In this document: in pieces, positions 1 to 11,078 of the stretch
How positions within the stretch are numbered: the stretch's first letter is position 1
Layout of the letters: every line of letters starts with the position of its first letter
NCBI GenBank assembly: GCA_019925095.2
Contig: CM034401.1
Coordinates: forward strand, 17,553,338-17,617,337
Origin: Dendrolimus kikuchii
Lineage: Eukaryota; Arthropoda; Insecta; Lepidoptera; Lasiocampidae
Length of the DNA stretch: 64,000 bases
Direction of reading: 5' to 3'
Translations under genes and position numbers: made by a program
The notes under the pieces: model-generated
What the model was told of the DNA's origin: nothing
Databases searched by the model: none
The model's input: the letters and a program-made list of their open reading frames with translations, nothing else

Positions 1-16
1 TGATATTAGATATTAT

Positions 17-32
17 TATATATATATATATA
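17..32. repeat. short (TA)n microsatellite
   Basis: A short TA run near the left end of the window. The first 150 bases hold nothing else recognisable. Confidence 0.6.
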
Positions 33-149
33 CAAACTGTGTTTGAAGTATTGTAATAGATTTTATAGATAGAAATAATGTCAATAACGTATGTACCTGT
101 ACCATCCATAAGAACCCGACTATAAAATTCTAATATCAAAACCGAGTAT

Positions 150-515
150 ATTAGAAAAACTTAGACCGCTAGCTTTTACACTACAACATTACTCTCATTT
201 TTATGTACGTCTGAATTTATGGTTTATTTTATGTCGCTGTTACACATTTGTAGCACACATTGACCCTTGTTGTCATAAATTTGAATGTATGTAAAAAGAA
301 TATTACGTTTTTTGCGTACGTCTAACAAGGATTTTTTCAAAGCCACATTTATCATACAACAAAGTTACTGACATCAAATCCTGTGCTTTTTTATGCATAT
401 AGTGGGGTCTTATGTTCTAGAACAGCGGTGTAGTCGGCGCTTACATCATACGGTGTGTTTTTCAATCAGCTTACACTAGCCGAATTTCCATCCCGCGCCA
501 CTGGTACCTAAATAA
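150..515. repeat. interspersed repeat, copy 1 of a pair with 7300-7655
   Basis: The stretch around 300-515 matches 7440-7655 base for base over long runs, for example the shared ATCAAATCCTGTGCTTTTTT and ACAGCGGTGTAGTCGGCGCT blocks. It is an unclassified dispersed repeat in the intron upstream of ABCG exon 1. Confidence 0.6.
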
Positions 516-584
516 AAAAATTGTACCTTATACACGGTAGAGCCATGCTGGAATAATTATTATGATTACAGCTCTTAGCGCCAG

Positions 585-893
585 TTCAGTCGGTGTGATA
601 CCACGCTCTCACAGAATGTCGGCGTGAAACGGTTAGCCTTGTGCTAATCATTTTTCGAGCAATGAGGGAGAATTCCGAGTGTCCACTTTCTCCTCCCCTA
701 TCCCATACCTTCATTTCGATCTCGTACTCCATTCTTTCTATCCTACTCTTCCCGTCTGATCCGTCTATCTCATCCCGTTATCCCATCCAAGGCAACGCGT
801 GGGCTTTGTGCCTGGTGTTGTAAATATCTCTAGGTTGCGGTTACCATTTTCCATGAACTGGGCTGTCTGCCGGCTTGCCAGCTTCGCAATAAA
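585..893 (+). repeat. SINE-like family B copy
   Basis: Begins near CGGTGTGATACCACGCTCTC and ends in CTTCGCAATAAAAAA. The same unit recurs at 6162-6446 on this strand, and at 8388-8712 and 30950-31190 on the other. The A-rich 3' end and ~300-bp length fit a SINE. The last ~60 bp (GCGGTTACC...CTGTCTGCC...GCAATAAAAA) resemble the 3' end of SINE-like family A, so both may use the same LINE machinery. Confidence 0.65.
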
Positions 894-1100
894 AAACATC
901 TAGGAAAAAAAGCACCGACTTCAAAAGTACCTAACGAGAAAACAAAAACAAAATTTCAACACCTTGAAATCGCTGCGAAGTAAAACATAAATATTACTAT
1001 ATTTGGCAATAATATTTTATTTGCAATGTATGTAGAATAGTTTTAGAATATTTTAAAAGAACGTACCATTCTTTTAATGCAAAGTACTTTCAATTTCCAG

Positions 1101-1218
1101 GTGAACTCAGACTTCTGCACGGCGTGTCGGGAGAATTTCGCTCCGGAGAGCTGACTTGCATTCTGGGACCTTCAGGCGCTGGAAAATCAACGCTTCTCAA
1201 TATACTAGCTGGATATGT
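1101..1218 (+). CDS. ABCG transporter, in-window exon 1 (Walker A)
   Basis: The acceptor TTTCCAG ends at 1100 and the donor GTGAGT begins at 1219. The first two bases complete a codon begun in an upstream exon outside the window. Translation from 1103 starts [19 protein letters not shown] and contains the Walker A P-loop GPSGAGKST (from 1166), which binds the phosphates of ATP. The following LLNILAGY is the usual ABCG continuation. The exon ends two bases into a valine codon that exon 2 completes. Confidence 0.93.
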
Positions 1219-1734
1219 GTGAGTTAATAATTTATAATAGACATATGCATGTGTCTCTTCTTTGTTTCGGAGGTAGCCTGTGAGCGAAACAAAAAATCTT
1301 GGATAAACGTGGCGGGTAACTGTGGCTGTAACTGATTAAATTTATGATGGCCCAATGTTCATAAGAATTAAATCGAATATTGTAAGACATTGTGGCTTCG
1401 TACTGGCAGTGAAAGAGGCCTTTAGGCCGCCGCTTGCTAGGGTCTGCGGAATGGTGTGCTAGATATCAGTGACCCTGACACAGGCGAAGAACGGAATATT
1501 GAAGGGTTTTAGTAGATATCCTTGAGTTGGATGCAATAGTACTCCATAGGCGTGCTAATGTCAAGCCCACGAGGCAAATCGCACACGTAAACCACCGCGA
1601 GGAACCGCGATGGGGACGTGTCCTCAATATGAAAGAAAAAAAGGGTGTGTGTGCAATTCAGGCAGAAGTGAAACTTCAGAAAAGTAGCTTACGAGAGAAT
1701 GAGATAAATATAGAGTATTAGGATAATTATAAAG

Positions 1735-2140
1735 TTTATTTTAAGGTTAATGTAAGTGATATTATAAGAAATAGTGTGTTAAGGAAACGTTGTGGATTGA
1801 AAGAGGGTGTTGTAGTGACATAAGTTGAAAGAGGTATGTTAAGGTGGTTTGGGTATTTAGAGAGAATGAATGAAAGCAGAATTACAAAACATATATATGA
1901 CAATAATGTTAATGGTACAGCTGGTGCCGGTCGACCGCGATGTACCATCATAATCAAATTGAAAATATTTTGAAGAAAGGTCATGTAAAAGGCACTTTAA
2001 AAATTGTGTGTATGTATGAAGAGATTAATGAAGATTGATGAAGCGAAAAGTGTTTGCCAGGATCGTGCAGGTGGAAATCTATCATCTCTGCCTACCCCAA
2101 TGGAAAATAGGCATGACAATATGTATGTATTTTTACCAAT
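1735..2140 (+). pseudogene. RTE-like LINE 3' end, degenerate copy
   Basis: Broken reading frames give fragments such as RKRCGLKEG, GMLRWFGYLERMNESRITK and IYDNNVNG, matching the C-terminal end of RTE-type reverse-transcriptase polyproteins found at 4289-4877. Stops and frame changes make it a relic. It ends in ATATGTATGTA. The block 1219-1734 before it holds nothing I recognise. Confidence 0.7.
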
Positions 2141-2837
2141 CTCAAAAAAATTTTATATTTTAATGCAAAATATTACATTTCATATACTTATTATTCAGAT
2201 TCCATGTTTTCACTTTGTACAAATGATACTAGAGGCTTATGATAACTAAAATAGGAAACAAATGCTCTAGTTTCAATTTTATTTATGAATTTCAAAATAT
2301 TTCCAACTCTATCTTTGTGGGCATAGTAAAAGTGGCCTACGAGAGAATGCGAAAGAATTCACTACCGTGGCTAAAAAAGGACTATTGGGGAAATGGAAAC
2401 AAAAGGACTGAGTGGCCGCTATCGCAGATTTGTATTTCGGATATGAGGTACAAAATAAAGTGGGACTTGTTGATATATCTTGCACCTACCCATGTGTCAA
2501 TTAAGCGATTCACAGAAAGGCCGACCTTGGAACATAATTATGATATTAATCCATGCGTTAAATCATTATTCAGCGGATGTACATAAATATTACACTTAAT
2601 AACTCCGGATATCTATTATTACAACAAAAAACGGCCAAATGAGTATTGGTTCACGCATAGTGACGGGTTCCATAGTGGCCATAAACGTTTACTGTTTTTG
2701 CTATTTGGCTCCAAGAATCATAAAAAATTGGGTAACAGAAATTATCTCATAATATATCAAATACTACTCAACAGATCTTGCCTAAACCAATGTTTATTAA
2801 AAGTGGTTTTCAAACCAACTATGTCTTCTTCTTCTTC
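2141..2837. other. intron sequence without recognised features
   Basis: AT-rich intron DNA. An open frame at 2239-2586 (115 codons) shows no family motif and no codon pattern unlike its surroundings, so it is not annotated as a gene. Confidence 0.5.
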
Positions 2838-3330
2838 TTCTGCTAGCGGGCGGTTTCCGCAACTCGACGACAAAGCGCCTATTTTGCGTTCGAGGGTGGA
2901 TGAGGGTTTACTCCATCCAGCCCAGCTCCTCTAGGAAGTCCACTAGCTTCTTGACGTTGCTGAAGACTTCTCGAAGGCTACCTGGGGCGTCCAGATACTT
3001 CACCCTGTATTAGGCCACCTCTCCGCATTCAAGCAGGACGTGGGGCGGCTGTTTCTTCTGCCTCCAGGCATGCGCTGTACAGGGGGCTGTCGGTGACACC
3101 TATATTGAGAAGATGTCTGTTAAAATTGCCATCACTAATAACTAGTCTCAGTCGGGACCGGCTGAGCTTTAAGATATTCCTTAAGAAACGCAGGTCTACT
3201 CGAGGCATTGCCATCTTGACTTGCCTGCAATCCTCCAGGTTGTCCCAAAGTTGTTGATGTAGCCCTTTGATTTATGTAATCCAACTGGTTGGGTCTCGGA
3301 ACCTCTCCTTGCCAGTTGATCTGCCGCATC
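2838..3330 (-). pseudogene. Jockey/R1-type LINE RNase H-end relic
   Basis: The minus strand reads GNFNRHLLNIGVTDSPLYSA, CLEAEETAA and, after a frame change, PHVLLECGEVA. This is the conserved end of the RNase H and zinc-knuckle part of Jockey/R1-like non-LTR retrotransposons (family pattern G.....HL...G...SPLC..C...EET..HVLLEC). Stop codons interrupt it. A second copy lies at 14100-14400 on the other strand. Confidence 0.75.
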
Positions 3331-3496
3331 ATTACCTCGGGCACCACTGTGAACAAACAAACTATGTCATCTTTAATTTTATCTTTGTCATTTTTATGAT
3401 ACACTAAAAAATGATGTTTTTCATTTATGGCGGACCGTAGAACATTGGTAACACCTTTAACCTATTAACACCTCTCGTATTGTAAATACCATAGAC

Positions 3497-3722
3497 ATTG
3501 ACGGCCTATGTTGTTGAGCAGGCTAAGCTTTTGCCGGCCTACCTCATTGCAACGCAGAGGCTTCGGGTTCGATTCCTGGTAAGGTAAATTATGAAATCGA
3601 TTTTTCTCCGTTATTTACTAAGATCTGGGTATCTGGGATTGGCCCCAGTATATTCCGTTGTATATTACCCATAACAAAAGCGTAACTTGCTTAATTTGGG
3701 GATATACAATATAAAATAATAT
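3497..3722 (+). repeat. tRNA-derived SINE
   Basis: The head resembles a pol III promoter: an A-box-like TGTTGTTGAGCAGGC followed by the B box GGGTTCGATTCC about 60 bp later. The body runs through a T-rich section to TTTGGGGATATACAATATAA. A reverse copy is at 21485-21704, a diverged one at 32700-32797 and a head-only fragment at 28842-28868. Confidence 0.75.
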
Positions 3723-3728
3723 AAAATA

Positions 3729-3776
3729 CATAACTTCCCTTGCGGGAACTGGCGTGGGGTTATGTATGTATGTAAA
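3729..3776. repeat. rearranged RTE-like tail, inverted halves
   Basis: ATACATAACTTCCC joins TTGCGGGAACTGGCGTGGGG and TTATGTATGTATGTA. It looks like the start of a minus-strand tail fused to the end of a plus-strand tail of the RTE-like family, giving a near-palindrome. Confidence 0.5.
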
Positions 3777-4106
3777 ATAGGCGCCGGTAACTACTTTCCC
3801 TTAGGTGGGCTGCCAGACTCGCATGTACCTGGGTGATCCTCTCACGTACAATCGCGTGCGTCATTTGTGGCTACCAGGTTTTCTTTAAAAATTGCTTTTT
3901 AAGAATCATTCCGTTTCAACTGCTTTGTTCATAACAATAATCAGTTAATTTTAGTGAAACATGAATTATCTAGCACTAGTTTTAAAAGACCTGGTTACGG
4001 CTAATGATGCGCATGCAACATTCGCCAACAAGAATTGTCCACTTACTAAAATTAAAAAAAATTACATTGTTGTATAGCGGCAAACAGATACCTACTTACG
4101 AGTATT

Positions 4107-4225
4107 ATATAGATAGATAACACTTTATTGTACACCATTACAGAAAACTTACGAACTATTAGTATTATTCTAATTGTATACAAAGGGCGGTCTTATCGCT
4201 AAAAAGCGATCTCTTCCAGACAACC
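4107..4225 (-). repeat. LINE 3'-end fragment (antisense)
   Basis: Starts TAGATAGATAACACTTTATTGT and includes GCGATCTCTTCCAGACAACC. The reverse complement of this matches the 3' UTR at 56850-57000 and the antisense block at 6935-7050. It is the 3' end of a non-LTR element lying directly left of the RTE-like fragment. Confidence 0.6.
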
Positions 4226-4288
4226 CGTGGCAAGAATATTGCTAATTATGAGTGGCGATGGTGGTATACATAATTATTGTACGATTAC

Positions 4289-4901
4289 TTACACTTTATT
4301 GGAGTACATACCTAACGCTCCATTTGTGAATGGAGCATTAGGTAAACTTCTAGGCGCTAAGAATCTCAGCCAGAAGGCCCAGCTTGCCATACACAACGCG
4401 GTGCTGGTACCTACGCTCACGTATGGAAGCGAGAGTTGGGTATGGAAGAGAGAGCATGAAAGTAGAGTAAACGCGGTCGAGATGCGAGCACTGCGCAAAA
4501 TCTGCGGAGTGACGCTCGCGGACCGCGTTCGTAATACCGAAGTAAGAAAGCGAGTTGGTCTGAAAGAGAGTGTCGGGGTGAAGGTAAGGAAAGGAATGCT
4601 CCGGTGGTTCGGGCATGTGGAAAGAATGCATGATGAAAGAATGACTAAACAGATATACAATGCAAAAGTGGATGGATGCAGAAGTCGTGGAAGGCCAAGA
4701 CACACCTTCCATGATCAAATTGATCGTATACTAGCAGAAGGTGATGTCAGGAACCTTAAGAACAGACGAGCGTGCATGACAAGAGCTATGAATGTCAAAG
4801 AAGCGAGTGAGGTGTGTAAGAACAAGCCTGAATGGCGCTCTGTTATTCGTGACTACCCCGCAAGGGAACTGGCGTGAAGTTATGTATGTATGTATGTATG
4901 T
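4289..4901 (+). pseudogene. RTE-like LINE, C-terminal reverse-transcriptase end
   Basis: The longest fragment of this family here: one open frame reads HNAVLVPTLTYGSESWVWKR, EMRALRKICGVTLADRVRNT, GMLRWFGHVERMHDERMTKQ and ends PARELA. This is the C-terminal end of RTE-type endonuclease-reverse transcriptase, common in moths and butterflies (for example HmRTE of Heliconius). The catalytic YADD part is missing, so it is 5'-truncated. It ends with a (TATG)n tail at 4879-4901. The upstream part of the same frame (from 4227) is not LINE-like. Confidence 0.85.
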
Positions 4902-5780
4902 AAGACAATACATAGACCCAACACTAAAAAAATCACATCAAAATAATAGGATCCTCAATTTTAATGAGTACGGTATTGTTGTGGTCGTGGCATATAAAAT
5001 AACCCATGCTATTATATAAACGTGACATCAGTTATCTGGGGAAATAGTCACGTGCTCTCTGTAAGACCACATACACAATGGAAAGAAACATAATTATTTA
5101 TTACAATATTTAACTAACTATGCCAAGTACTTTATTCGTTTATATTTTACTCTAGTAGGTAGGAACCCTATGATATTTTGGAATAAAAAGTAACATGTTT
5201 TTCAACCGATTTCTAAAAGGAAGAGGTACTTAATTTAGCTGTATATTTTTGCATGTTTGTTTTTGTTTTGCACTAAGACTTTAGTCTTTAAGCATTGCGG
5301 AATGGTCGACGAGAAGACTTGACGAAGTTTACCGAACGTAGACGTATCTATTCTTATATATTTCAATGTGCTTAATCCGAATCTGGGGCCAGTATCGTCC
5401 ATACACCATAAAAATTTTGATTCAGCACATCGAAACACATGAATAGACGCGACTGGTCAAAACTACCTAGACCACTTTTTTGTGAGCCGATGTAATGGCT
5501 ACGTTTTATCTCTAAGAATGGGATAATATATCCGTGTTATATACATATAAACCGGCATGAAAAGCGAATAAAAAACTAGAGCCATGTTATTGTTAGAATC
5601 ATTATCTTGTTTACATACAGCTCTTCGGGCGGGCTCTGTTGCGGACAGAATCACCCCCTGACCACTCCGCCGGAATTCCGATATCCCCACGTCTCTCTTA
5701 CCGCAAATATGTAGCTCACGTGGTTAGCAGCTAAGCGTCTGCTTACAAGGAGTACCTTAGCAAGTGCGGTGCGAGCCTCC
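4902..5780. other. intron sequence, no recognised gene
   Basis: AT-rich intron DNA. A short run near 5205-5240 resembles the 'accgacttc...aggaggttctcaattc' type repeat seen at 14880 and 37430. Nothing else is supported. Confidence 0.4.
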
Positions 5781-5787
5781 GGCATGG

Positions 5788-5910
5788 TCAATATCGCTTG
5801 CTCAAGTATACTGCCAGTTTCCGAACAAAGTAATACACACAAGCGAAGAGAAGGAAGACCAGGAACACCAGGAAGTATTCGGAAGACTCTACAGCCATTT
5901 GGATTCTCAT
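5788..5910 (-). CDS. possible 40-residue single-pass membrane microprotein
   Basis: Open frame on the minus strand, antisense inside the first in-window ABCG intron, from ATG at 5910 to TGA at 5788. A second in-frame ATG four codons in has G at +4. The product has a short polar start (MRIQMAVESSE), a strongly hydrophobic core (YFLVFLVFLLFACVYYFV) and a basic end (RKLAVYLSKRY), the layout of insect transmembrane micropeptides. I do not recognise the family. A good donor-like site (GTAAGA) follows about 85 bp downstream. Against it: the hydrophobic core comes from a polypyrimidine run, which gives Phe/Leu codons by composition, and 40-codon frames arise by chance. Confidence 0.25.
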   Translation of the reverse strand: MRIQMAVESSEYFLVFLVFLLFACVYYFVRKLAVYLSKRY

Positions 5911-6161
5911 CGTGACTTTCGTGGATCTTGTGAATACCAGTGTGTTTGATTAGTGCAACTTGTATTAATCGGTGAAATAGATACAATTAGTGCTATCAGT
6001 GTTCAGTGGAACATCCGGGTTTTAGTGCTAACTTGTGTTGATTGACCTTGAACGTGCCGTTTAGTACAGTAGTGCTGATCATAGCTATTGCTGTTGTAGC
6101 GCCTATAAATAAATACAGTCCATATTAAGGGGTGTTTCATTCAGTACACCACCTGCACTGT

Positions 6162-6446
6162 ACACACTCGATCGGTGTAATACCACACTCTCACAGAATA
6201 TTGGCGTGAAACGGTTAGCCTTGAGCTAATTGTGTTTCGTGCGATGAGTGAGAGTTCCGATGGCTCATTTTCCCTCCCCCTACTTCATCTCCTCTATCGC
6301 ATTCTTCCTGTCTGATACTCTATCTCATCCTAAAGACTGGCAACGCTTTGACCGCGCCCTGGTGTTGCAAACGTCTATATGCAACCGTAACCATTTTCCA
6401 TGAGCGGGGCCGTCTGCTTGTTTGTCAGCTTCGCAAATAAAAAATA
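6162..6446 (+). repeat. SINE-like family B copy
   Basis: From CGATCGGTGTAATACCACAC to CTTCGCAAATAAAAAA, collinear with the copy at 585-893. Confidence 0.65.
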
Positions 6447-6934
6447 CTGCAGAGAAAAGTGTAATATCTCGAGAAAAGGAATAAAAATAAAGTGATTAAT
6501 GCAAGCTGCTAGTTAAAAGTTCATAAGCACTAACTGAAACGTAAATTAATTAAAAGTTGAGCACCTCAGCACAAGTTTCATCTAGTACCCAGTAAAACTA
6601 AAAATACTATTTTAACACTTCCCGGAGATATTGTTCAGTTTCAGCAAGATTAATGTATTGTGCGGAATGTCGAAATGAAAAATATATATTTTTTACTATA
6701 GTCGCCCAAGGTATAGATTTCGACTGCAAGCCGTGGTAACATTAAAAATAGAAACCATAGATAAATAATCTGAAAGCATGATTATAAATTATACTACATT
6801 AGTACAATATGAACTTTCTTGTCGCGATGACGGCGCGTCAGTTCCGGACGCGCTTATCTCACCCATCGCGGTGTGGGTGATACCAGTGGCGTGGACTTCT
6901 TCGTATTATTACTGTATTCGTTTAGAAAACAAAA

Positions 6935-7325
6935 GCAGTACAATACAATACAATACTCTTTATTGTACACTAACGATACAGAGAAAAAATACACAATAAA
7001 CATAAATACTAAAAGGTGCCTTAATGGGTGGCCTTATTGCTTAAAGCAATCTCTACCAGGCAACCTTTGGGTGAACAAGATCATGAAATGGATAATACCT
7101 AATAATAAGACAAAATAATTATTATACATATATTTTAGCTATAAAAATATAAACGTACATAGACATACAAAAAAAAACAATAAACATGTTATACAATTAG
7201 ATAGTGCTCCTTCACAAGTCTGTTCAAGAAATTGATAGATTTAGCAGATCAAACATCTGCCGGCAGAGCATTCCAGAGATGCACAGCCTTAACAGAGAAC
7301 GATCTTGCGTAAATCTGCGTAGTAT
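6935..7325 (-). pseudogene. Jockey-like LINE 3' end with RT C-terminus
   Basis: Read on the minus strand, 7320-7200 gives RSFSVKAVHLWNALPADV, a stop, then SINFLNRLVKEHY. This is the typical C-terminal end of Jockey/CR1-like reverse transcriptases (RSF..RAV..WN.LP). The 3' UTR follows and ends at a tail opposite GTACAATAAAGAGTATTG. Confidence 0.75.
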
Positions 7326-7655
7326 GTTATTATTTTATACATGTATATATCTTTGTACGTTAAGTATACCTGGATGACAGGTAGTTGTAAACTGAATAAA
7401 ATGTTTTGTTTACCGTGTTTGTTATTCTCTGATTCCAAATCAGTTCGTCTGGATTTTGCGCACGTCTAAAAAAGCTTTTTTTCAATGCCACTTTTATCAT
7501 ACATCAAACTCACTGTCATCAAATCCTGTGCTTTTTTTGTATGCAGTTTAATTGGGCCTTAATTTCTGCAACAGCGGTGTAGTCGGCGCTTGCATGGTTC
7601 AGTATGTTTTTTGAACCGGCTTATCCTAACCGAATTTCCACCCCGCATCACTGGT
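7300..7655. repeat. interspersed repeat, copy 2 of a pair with 150-515
   Basis: Collinear with 150-515 (see that entry). The open frame that follows on the minus strand at 7626-7883 has no motif I recognise. Confidence 0.6.
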
Positions 7656-8387
7656 GGGTTCTGGCCCCCGCAGTAGGTGAATGATAAGTACAGCCCAAAA
7701 GTCATATCCCTGGTTTATACATAAGGTCTGCACGTCGCTGCCTGATTCAGTTCGCGGTATTGTGCCTATACGTATTTTCACACGACCTTGATAAAAAGTG
7801 AATGAAAGAACTTCGGGGTGTTTTAATGGGTATTCCGGAAAAAGTAGTCGACGAATGCCACACTCATCACCGTCTTTCCCCACGATGGGCTGTACCTAAA
7901 TGGATATTACTTGATTAAAAATTCTTTTTAAAGGGTATGAATTATTTTAACAAAACAATGGGCTGCCTTATCTAGATGTGATTAAGGTTCGATTTTTCAA
8001 TCATCATATAAAAGTTATTAGTCAAATAAATTATAATCTGAGTGAATTCAAAAGTGAGACCATTCAGCTGTTTTACTCATGCAACTAAAATTTTTAATTA
8101 CTTTATTCTATGAATAACTCTTATCTGATGATTGAAAAATCGTCCCTAATTCTGATATAAATTATATCATTAAGGAAGTTCATCGATTATATTTCGAGGT
8201 TTGTTGTCACAAATATAAAGCAGCTAATTTGGTATATATAGAGTGAAAAATATATAATAACACCCTTCCATTGAAATGCAACATTTTGTAAATATGTCAA
8301 GTTATTGTAATAAGTACCTTTCGAGTTTTACTAACAAAAACATATGGAAGCTGAATTTTTATAATATGTATTACCTCTATAGAGATA

Positions 8388-8712
8388 TTTTTTTTATTGC
8401 GAAGATGGAAAGCAAGGAGACAGAACATCTAATAGAAAGCGGTTACCGTCGCCTATAGACGTTTGCAACACCAGGGGGGAAAGCCAACGCGTTGCCAATA
8501 TTTAGGATGGGGTAGAAGGGACAGTGTACATAGGAGGGAACATACTTATATAGATCCATCAGACAGGAAGAATGAGATAGGGAAAATGGGATAGGTGGAA
8601 CTCCCCTTCCGCCTGTCCCATCTCCCAATGAGCCATCGGAACTCTCACTCATCGTACAAAACACGACCAGCTCAAGGTTAACCGTTTCACGCCGTTATTC
8701 CAGGAGAGCATG
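8388..8712 (-). repeat. SINE-like family B copy (antisense)
   Basis: Starts with TTTTTATTGCGAAGATGG, the reverse of the A-rich tail. The body matches 585-893 in reverse, ending around GGAGAGCATGGTATCAA. It lies about 150 bp upstream of ABCG exon 2. Confidence 0.65.
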
Positions 8713-8859
8713 GTATCAAAATTGATCAAGCCGGCCATAAGAATTGTAATCGAGATAATGATCCCAACATGACTCTACCGCGTCACAAATTACCCATATA
8801 TAGAATTATAGATGTTTGGTCAAGTTGCTGAATAAAGTGTCTTTGAAAAATATTTGCAG

Positions 8860-9049
8860 GTCGAATGGTGTCAGCGGTAGAGTAACGGTGAACGGCCATC
8901 CGCGTGATATGAAGATGTTCAAGAAGTTAAGCACGTACATCATGCAGGACGACCTTCTACAGCCGAGGCTTACTGTAGAAGAGTCGATGTGGATTGCTGC
9001 CAACTTAAAACTGGGGTTAGAGTTGGGCAAGGCGGAGAAGGAGTTAATT
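8860..9049 (+). CDS. ABCG transporter, in-window exon 2 (Q-loop region)
   Basis: The acceptor TTTGCAG ends at 8859; the donor GTGAGT starts at 9050. The first base completes the split valine. The translation includes SNGVSGRVTVNGHPRD, then STYIMQDDLLQPRLTVEES. The glutamine of YIMQDD is the Q-loop that couples the ATP site to the membrane helices. ELI ends the exon in phase 0. It sits about 150 bp downstream of an antisense SINE-B copy. Confidence 0.93.
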
Positions 9050-9455
9050 GTGAGTTTTGTATTACTAAAAAATGCTGTGAAATATTATCATTAAGCTTAT
9101 TCTCAAATATAAGAACCAATGATTCTACTTTTGCAATTTGATTTTTTATTTTATTTTAATTTTATTCAATGCTTTTGAGGAAATTGTTTTGAATATTCTA
9201 AGAGATTTATACGTATTTATATATAACACATTCACATAAATTAACATTTATATATTATTTAATTCATTGTATTTATTATTTAAGTTTATTTTATTATTAC
9301 TTTGATTGCCTTCTAGGCATTTGACATTTGATTTCAACACTCTCTTATGCGTACTTGTAGATAATAGATTCTTACAACCTGTAACATTTGCATACATACT
9401 TATTTACATACTCGCAGCGAAACTTTGTTCGCATTGCCATGACGACGTGTTTGAT

Positions 9456-9587
9456 GGCCGGTTCCTATATCTTACTATTCATTCACTTGCCTTAACATCG
9501 ATTGGATTTTGACATTACTTGTATGGAGCTTATAACAAATTTTAAACGACAGGCACATGAACGATCAGTAAGATATAGGAACCGGCC
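9456..9587. mobile_element. foldback MITE with 19-bp perfect inverted repeats
   Basis: The ends GGCCGGTTCCTATATCTTA (9456-9474) and its exact reverse complement (9569-9587) bound a 132-bp element. Relatives are at 35495-35855 (split by a SINE) and about 40496-40585. 9588-10150 holds nothing else recognised. Confidence 0.75.
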
Positions 9588-10153
9588 GTTAGTGAAGTGC
9601 AATGGCCGCAACGGCACGTAACATCGAGCCCCAGCTCAATTACTTGGCTGTATTCTCTATTCCAGGGAAACGACGTTATTTATCGGGATAGAAAGTAGCT
9701 TACGTGTCGACCTGGAATATAAGTTATCACAATTTCGAGTTCCATTTAAATGTGTTCAGTAGTCTTCATGTGATGCTCTAATAGACAGACTGACAAATTT
9801 TTAATACCTATTTTTGGAATTTTTACTTTTTTAAAAATTAATTTGAAGGACTTTTGAACGAATCTCCATATCAGTCCCATAAAGACAAAACCTCACATAA
9901 CATGCAAAATCACTTATTTTATGCTTTTGACGATGGAGTCTAAAACTAACTTTGCCGCTATAGACAAGGGGTCGGCTAAAAATAATGAAAAAAGTCCAAA
10001 ATCCAGCAAGTCTCAATATTAGTGTCTCTTTATTCGCTGTCTGTCATTGTTATTTTTGGTACATTCTACAAGAATATGATATATGTCCTCTCTTTTATTA
10101 CACGTTTCACAATTGAGGCCGCTTATCTCTTTCATGAGGAAAGTAAGGGCACT

Positions 10154-10576
10154 TACGCACTATGCGGTTAGCCGAAATGCGGCCAGCCGTGCGGCTGACC
10201 GCAGGACGCCGTTGCGCTTGCGGTTAGCCGGGTGGCGGATAACCGCAACCCGAAGCGGAATGTGCGGTTAGAAACCATCGTGGTTTGCGGTTAGGTCGAC
10301 TCATTTCCAAGATGGAAATTTTTATCCGAATATTCTGCGGATTTTATGTTCCAGATTGCTGGATTGGATTTTGAATTTCAATTATAAATTTTTCCGTATC
10401 GAAATCCATAGTTAATGCGCTAGCGTCGATAAACACGTCAACACCGTCAATGGCGAGCAACCGCAAACTAGCACTATCTGCGTAGTGTGTAGGGCAAGCG
10501 TCTGGCTGGCCGTCAGTCGGGCCGCAGTGCTCAGAACAACCGGAGCGGTCGGCCGGTAGCCGCAACGCAGTGCGTA
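10154..10576. mobile_element. GC-rich MITE-like element
   Basis: TACGCACT at 10154-10161 and AGTGCGTA at 10569-10576 form the ends, each followed inward by GCGG-type sequence. The interior is packed with GCGGTTAGCC / GGCTGACCGC repeats in both directions, giving a GC island in AT-rich intron DNA. 10577-11078 and 11545-12240 show nothing else recognised. Confidence 0.5.
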
Positions 10577-11078
10577 TAAAAACGACTTTCTCGTACAATT
10601 ATTAGATTATTATTATGAGCGACAACAACTAAGGAGAGGTTCAGCTTACTTTCACTAGACTACGATTTACGAGAAGGCTCACTCTGAACTTTTGTAGTAT
10701 AGTACGAGTACCTATAGACATTATTTTGTGAATTATGTTGTTGACATACCTTTATTAAATAAATATCAACAAGATAAATAGCATTGAACCCTTTGACTTC
10801 GGAAGCTATTTTTCAAACCTGTTTTTGATGCGATCTACAAAAACAATCTCAAAAAATAAAAATAATTATTTCTAACACCAATCATATTATACAAACAAAC
10901 AATTAACCAGTTTGAATTCATTATCACCATAATGAAGAATATTTTACATATATAGTTACCAATCATATAAATATAAATGCAAGACATTATTCAAAATATT
11001 AAATATCCAAAACTGTGGCTCCACCACGTCAAATATGTTATCACAATCATTATGTCAACTACCTAAGAGCCACATCCA

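Noticed and set aside
1..1100. Upstream ABCG coding exon
   Set aside because: Exon 1 needs a preceding exon ending one base into a codon, but 1-1100 holds only repeats (150-515, SINE-B at 585-893) and AT-rich DNA; the N-terminus probably lies outside the window.
3497..3722. Possible genuine tRNA gene (A- and B-box-like sequences)
   Set aside because: It cannot form a tRNA cloverleaf and recurs as a longer dispersed unit at 21485-21704, so it is a tRNA-derived SINE.
4227..4877. 216-codon open frame as a host gene
   Set aside because: The protein is the C-terminal end of an RTE-like LINE, with the same sequence found truncated at 18106, 30152, 42826 and 45711.
7626..7883. 85-codon minus-strand frame
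   Set aside because: It partly overlaps a dispersed repeat pair and has no motif; not supported as a gene.
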